Source: Rhodospirillales bacterium
GTDB taxonomy: Bacteria > Pseudomonadota > Alphaproteobacteria > CACIAM-22H2
Direction of reading: 5' to 3'
Assembly: GCA_016195145.1 (NCBI GenBank)
Contig: JACQAF010000237.1
Location: 1-6,499, forward strand
DNA length: 6,499 nt
Below the pieces are notes generated by a model. It saw only the letters and a program-made list of their open reading frames with translations. It did not search any database and was not told the DNA's origin. This document shows, in pieces, positions 5,196-6,499 of the stretch; position 1 is the stretch's first letter; the number at the start of each line of letters is the position of its first letter. The position numbers and the translations under genes are program-made.

Positions 5196-5205
5196 GAAAA
5201 CGGCG

Positions 5206-5931
5206 ATGATCCTGTTCCCGGCTATCGATCTCAAGGACGGGGCCTGCGTCCGCCTGCTGCGCGGCGACATGGCGCAGGCGACTGTCTTCAATCAGAGTCC
5301 CGCCAACCAGGCACAGCGCTTCGCCGCCGCCGGCTGCACCTGGCTGCACGTCGTTGATCTCGACGGCGCATTCGCCGGCAAATCGGTTAACGCCGAAGCG
5401 GTCGCGGCGATATTGGCGGCGGTCAGGACGCCGGTCCAGCTTGGCGGCGGCATCCGCGACGAGGCGGGGATCGAGGCTTGGCTCGTCGCCGGCGTGGCGC
5501 GGGTGATCCTCGGTACGGCGGCGCTCAACCGGCCCGATTTCGTGCGCTCGGTGTGCAGGCGCTGGCCGGGGCAGATCGTCGTCGGTATCGATGCACGCGG
5601 CGGTTATGTCGCGGTCGAGGGTTGGGCGAAAACCTCGACGGTCAAGGCGCTCGATCTTGCCCTCAAGTTCGAGGATGCCGGCGCTGCCGCCATCGTTTAC
5701 ACCGATATCGGTCGCGACGGGGCGATGGGCGGCCCGAATGTCGAGGCGACAGTCGATCTTGCCTTCGCGCTCACCACACCGGTGATCGCTTCGGGGGGCG
5801 TGGCCTCGCTCGCCGATCTTAAGGCGCTCAAGGAGCACGAGGCGGCCGGAATCGTCGGCGTGATCTGCGGTCGGGCGCTTTACGACGGCCGGATCGAGCT
5901 TGCCGAAGCGGTCCGCCTGCTGCACAACTGA
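5206..5931 (+). CDS. hisA: ProFAR isomerase (HisA)
   Basis: HisA performs the Amadori-type isomerisation of ProFAR to PRFAR, the substrate of HisH/HisF. The protein has 241 residues and is a (beta/alpha)8 barrel. Seen in the sequence: FPAIDLKDG (4-12) with catalytic D8; the phosphate loop LGGGIR (79-84); VGIDAR (126-131) with the probable general acid D129; YTDIGRDG (165-172); and the second phosphate loop ASGGVA (195-200). ATG 5206 is chosen over the in-frame ATG 5179, which lies inside hisH and would add nine unrelated residues. AGGA at 5194-5197 serves as Shine-Dalgarno, eight bases ahead. The gene ends five bases before hisF. Confidence 0.97.
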   Translation: MILFPAIDLKDGACVRLLRGDMAQATVFNQSPANQAQRFAAAGCTWLHVVDLDGAFAGKSVNAEAVAAILAAVRTPVQLGGGIRDEAGIEAWLVAGVARVILGTAALNRPDFVRSVCRRWPGQIVVGIDARGGYVAVEGWAKTSTVKALDLALKFEDAGAAAIVYTDIGRDGAMGGPNVEATVDLAFALTTPVIASGGVASLADLKALKEHEAAGIVGVICGRALYDGRIELAEAVRLLHN

Positions 5932-5936
5932 TCCCC

Positions 5937-6499
5937 ATGCTCAAGGTCCGCATCATCCCCTGCCTCGACGTCAAGGATGGCCGCGTGGTCAAGGGCGTCA
6001 ATTTCGTCAATCTTGTCGATGCTGGCGATCCGGTCGAGCAGGCGAGCCTTTACGACCGCGAGGGTGCGGACGAACTGTGTTTTCTCGACATCACCGCCAG
6101 CTCGGATAATCGCGACACGCTGTTCGACGTGGTCGCGCGCACGGCCGAGCGCTGCTTCATGCCGCTCACCGTCGGCGGCGGGGTGCGCGCGACCGAGGAT
6201 ATCCGCAAATTGCTGCTCGCCGGGGCCGACAAGGCGTCGATCAACACGGCGGCGGTCGCCCGGCCTGATTTCGTGCGCGAGGCGGCGGAGAAATTCGGCA
6301 GCCAGTGCATCACCGTCGCCATCGACGCCAAGCGCAACGCGGCCGGCGGGTTCGAGGTTTTCACCCATGGCGGCCGCAAGGCGACCGGGCTTGACGCCGT
6401 CGATTGGGCGCGACGGATGGTCGAATACGGGTGCGGCGAAATTCTTCTCACCTCGATGGACCGCGACGGGACCAAGGCGGGCTTCGATCTCGATCTGAC
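5937..6499 (+). CDS. hisF: Imidazole glycerol phosphate synthase, cyclase subunit (HisF), C-terminus outside window
   Basis: HisF is the cyclase/lyase barrel that joins HisH and converts PRFAR plus ammonia to imidazole glycerol phosphate and AICAR. The window holds 187 codons and two bases; the family is about 250-260 residues, so about 65-70 residues lie beyond the right edge. MLKVRIIPCLDVKDGRVVKG contains catalytic D11. Further marks are LDITAS (50-55), the phosphate loop VGGGVR (79-84), ASINTAA (100-106), VAIDAKR (127-133) with catalytic D130, and LLTSMDRDGTK (170-180), typical of HisF rather than HisA. The start is the ATG five bases after the hisA stop. No Shine-Dalgarno is seen, which fits coupling to hisA translation. 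In related genomes hisE follows, but it is not in view. Confidence 0.97.
   Translation, partial: MLKVRIIPCLDVKDGRVVKGVNFVNLVDAGDPVEQASLYDREGADELCFLDITASSDNRDTLFDVVARTAERCFMPLTVGGGVRATEDIRKLLLAGADKASINTAAVARPDFVREAAEKFGSQCITVAIDAKRNAAGGFEVFTHGGRKATGLDAVDWARRMVEYGCGEILLTSMDRDGTKAGFDLDL

Noticed and set aside
5179..5205. Earlier hisA start at 5179
   Set aside because: It lies within hisH; the conserved HisA start MILFPAIDLKDG begins at 5206, behind a Shine-Dalgarno.

Overview
The window is GC-rich DNA (roughly two-thirds G+C) that reads as a chromosomal segment of an alphaproteobacterium, probably Rhodospirillales-like. The order hisB - DUF2628 - hisH - hisA - hisF next to hslV-hslU is the arrangement I know from that class. 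This assignment rests on gene order and protein sequence, not on a database search.

Minus-strand half (about 1-3256). Reading leftward from a divergent promoter region, there are: a fusion protein with a cyclic-nucleotide-binding-like barrel and a C-terminal FHA domain (3256-2405); hslV (2354-1803) and hslU (1806-487), overlapping in a GTGA junction; a 189-base intergenic region with two tandem palindromes and a candidate general-stress (EcfG-type) promoter; and the 5' part of a gene for a small secreted protein built of NPCAAK-type repeats (297 to beyond the left edge). HslV and HslU form the two-component ATP-dependent protease. A candidate heat-shock (RpoH-type) promoter overlaps the stop codon of the FHA gene just ahead of hslV.

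Plus-strand half (about 3459-6499). A tightly packed histidine operon: hisB (imidazoleglycerol-phosphate dehydratase), a small DUF2628 membrane protein, hisH, hisA, and hisF, which runs off the right edge. Gaps are 20, 7, 10 and 5 bases, so co-transcription and translational coupling are likely. HisA makes the substrate of the HisH/HisF synthase, and HisB acts directly after it.

The 202-base divergent region (3257-3458) holds two strong GC-rich hairpins and an unusual hisB ribosome binding site: the Shine-Dalgarno sequence is 24 bases from the ATG, with a perfect stem-loop in between. The least familiar items are the NPC-repeat secreted protein, the degenerate cNMP/FHA fusion beside hslVU, and the structured DNA between genes. 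The rest is conserved housekeeping.
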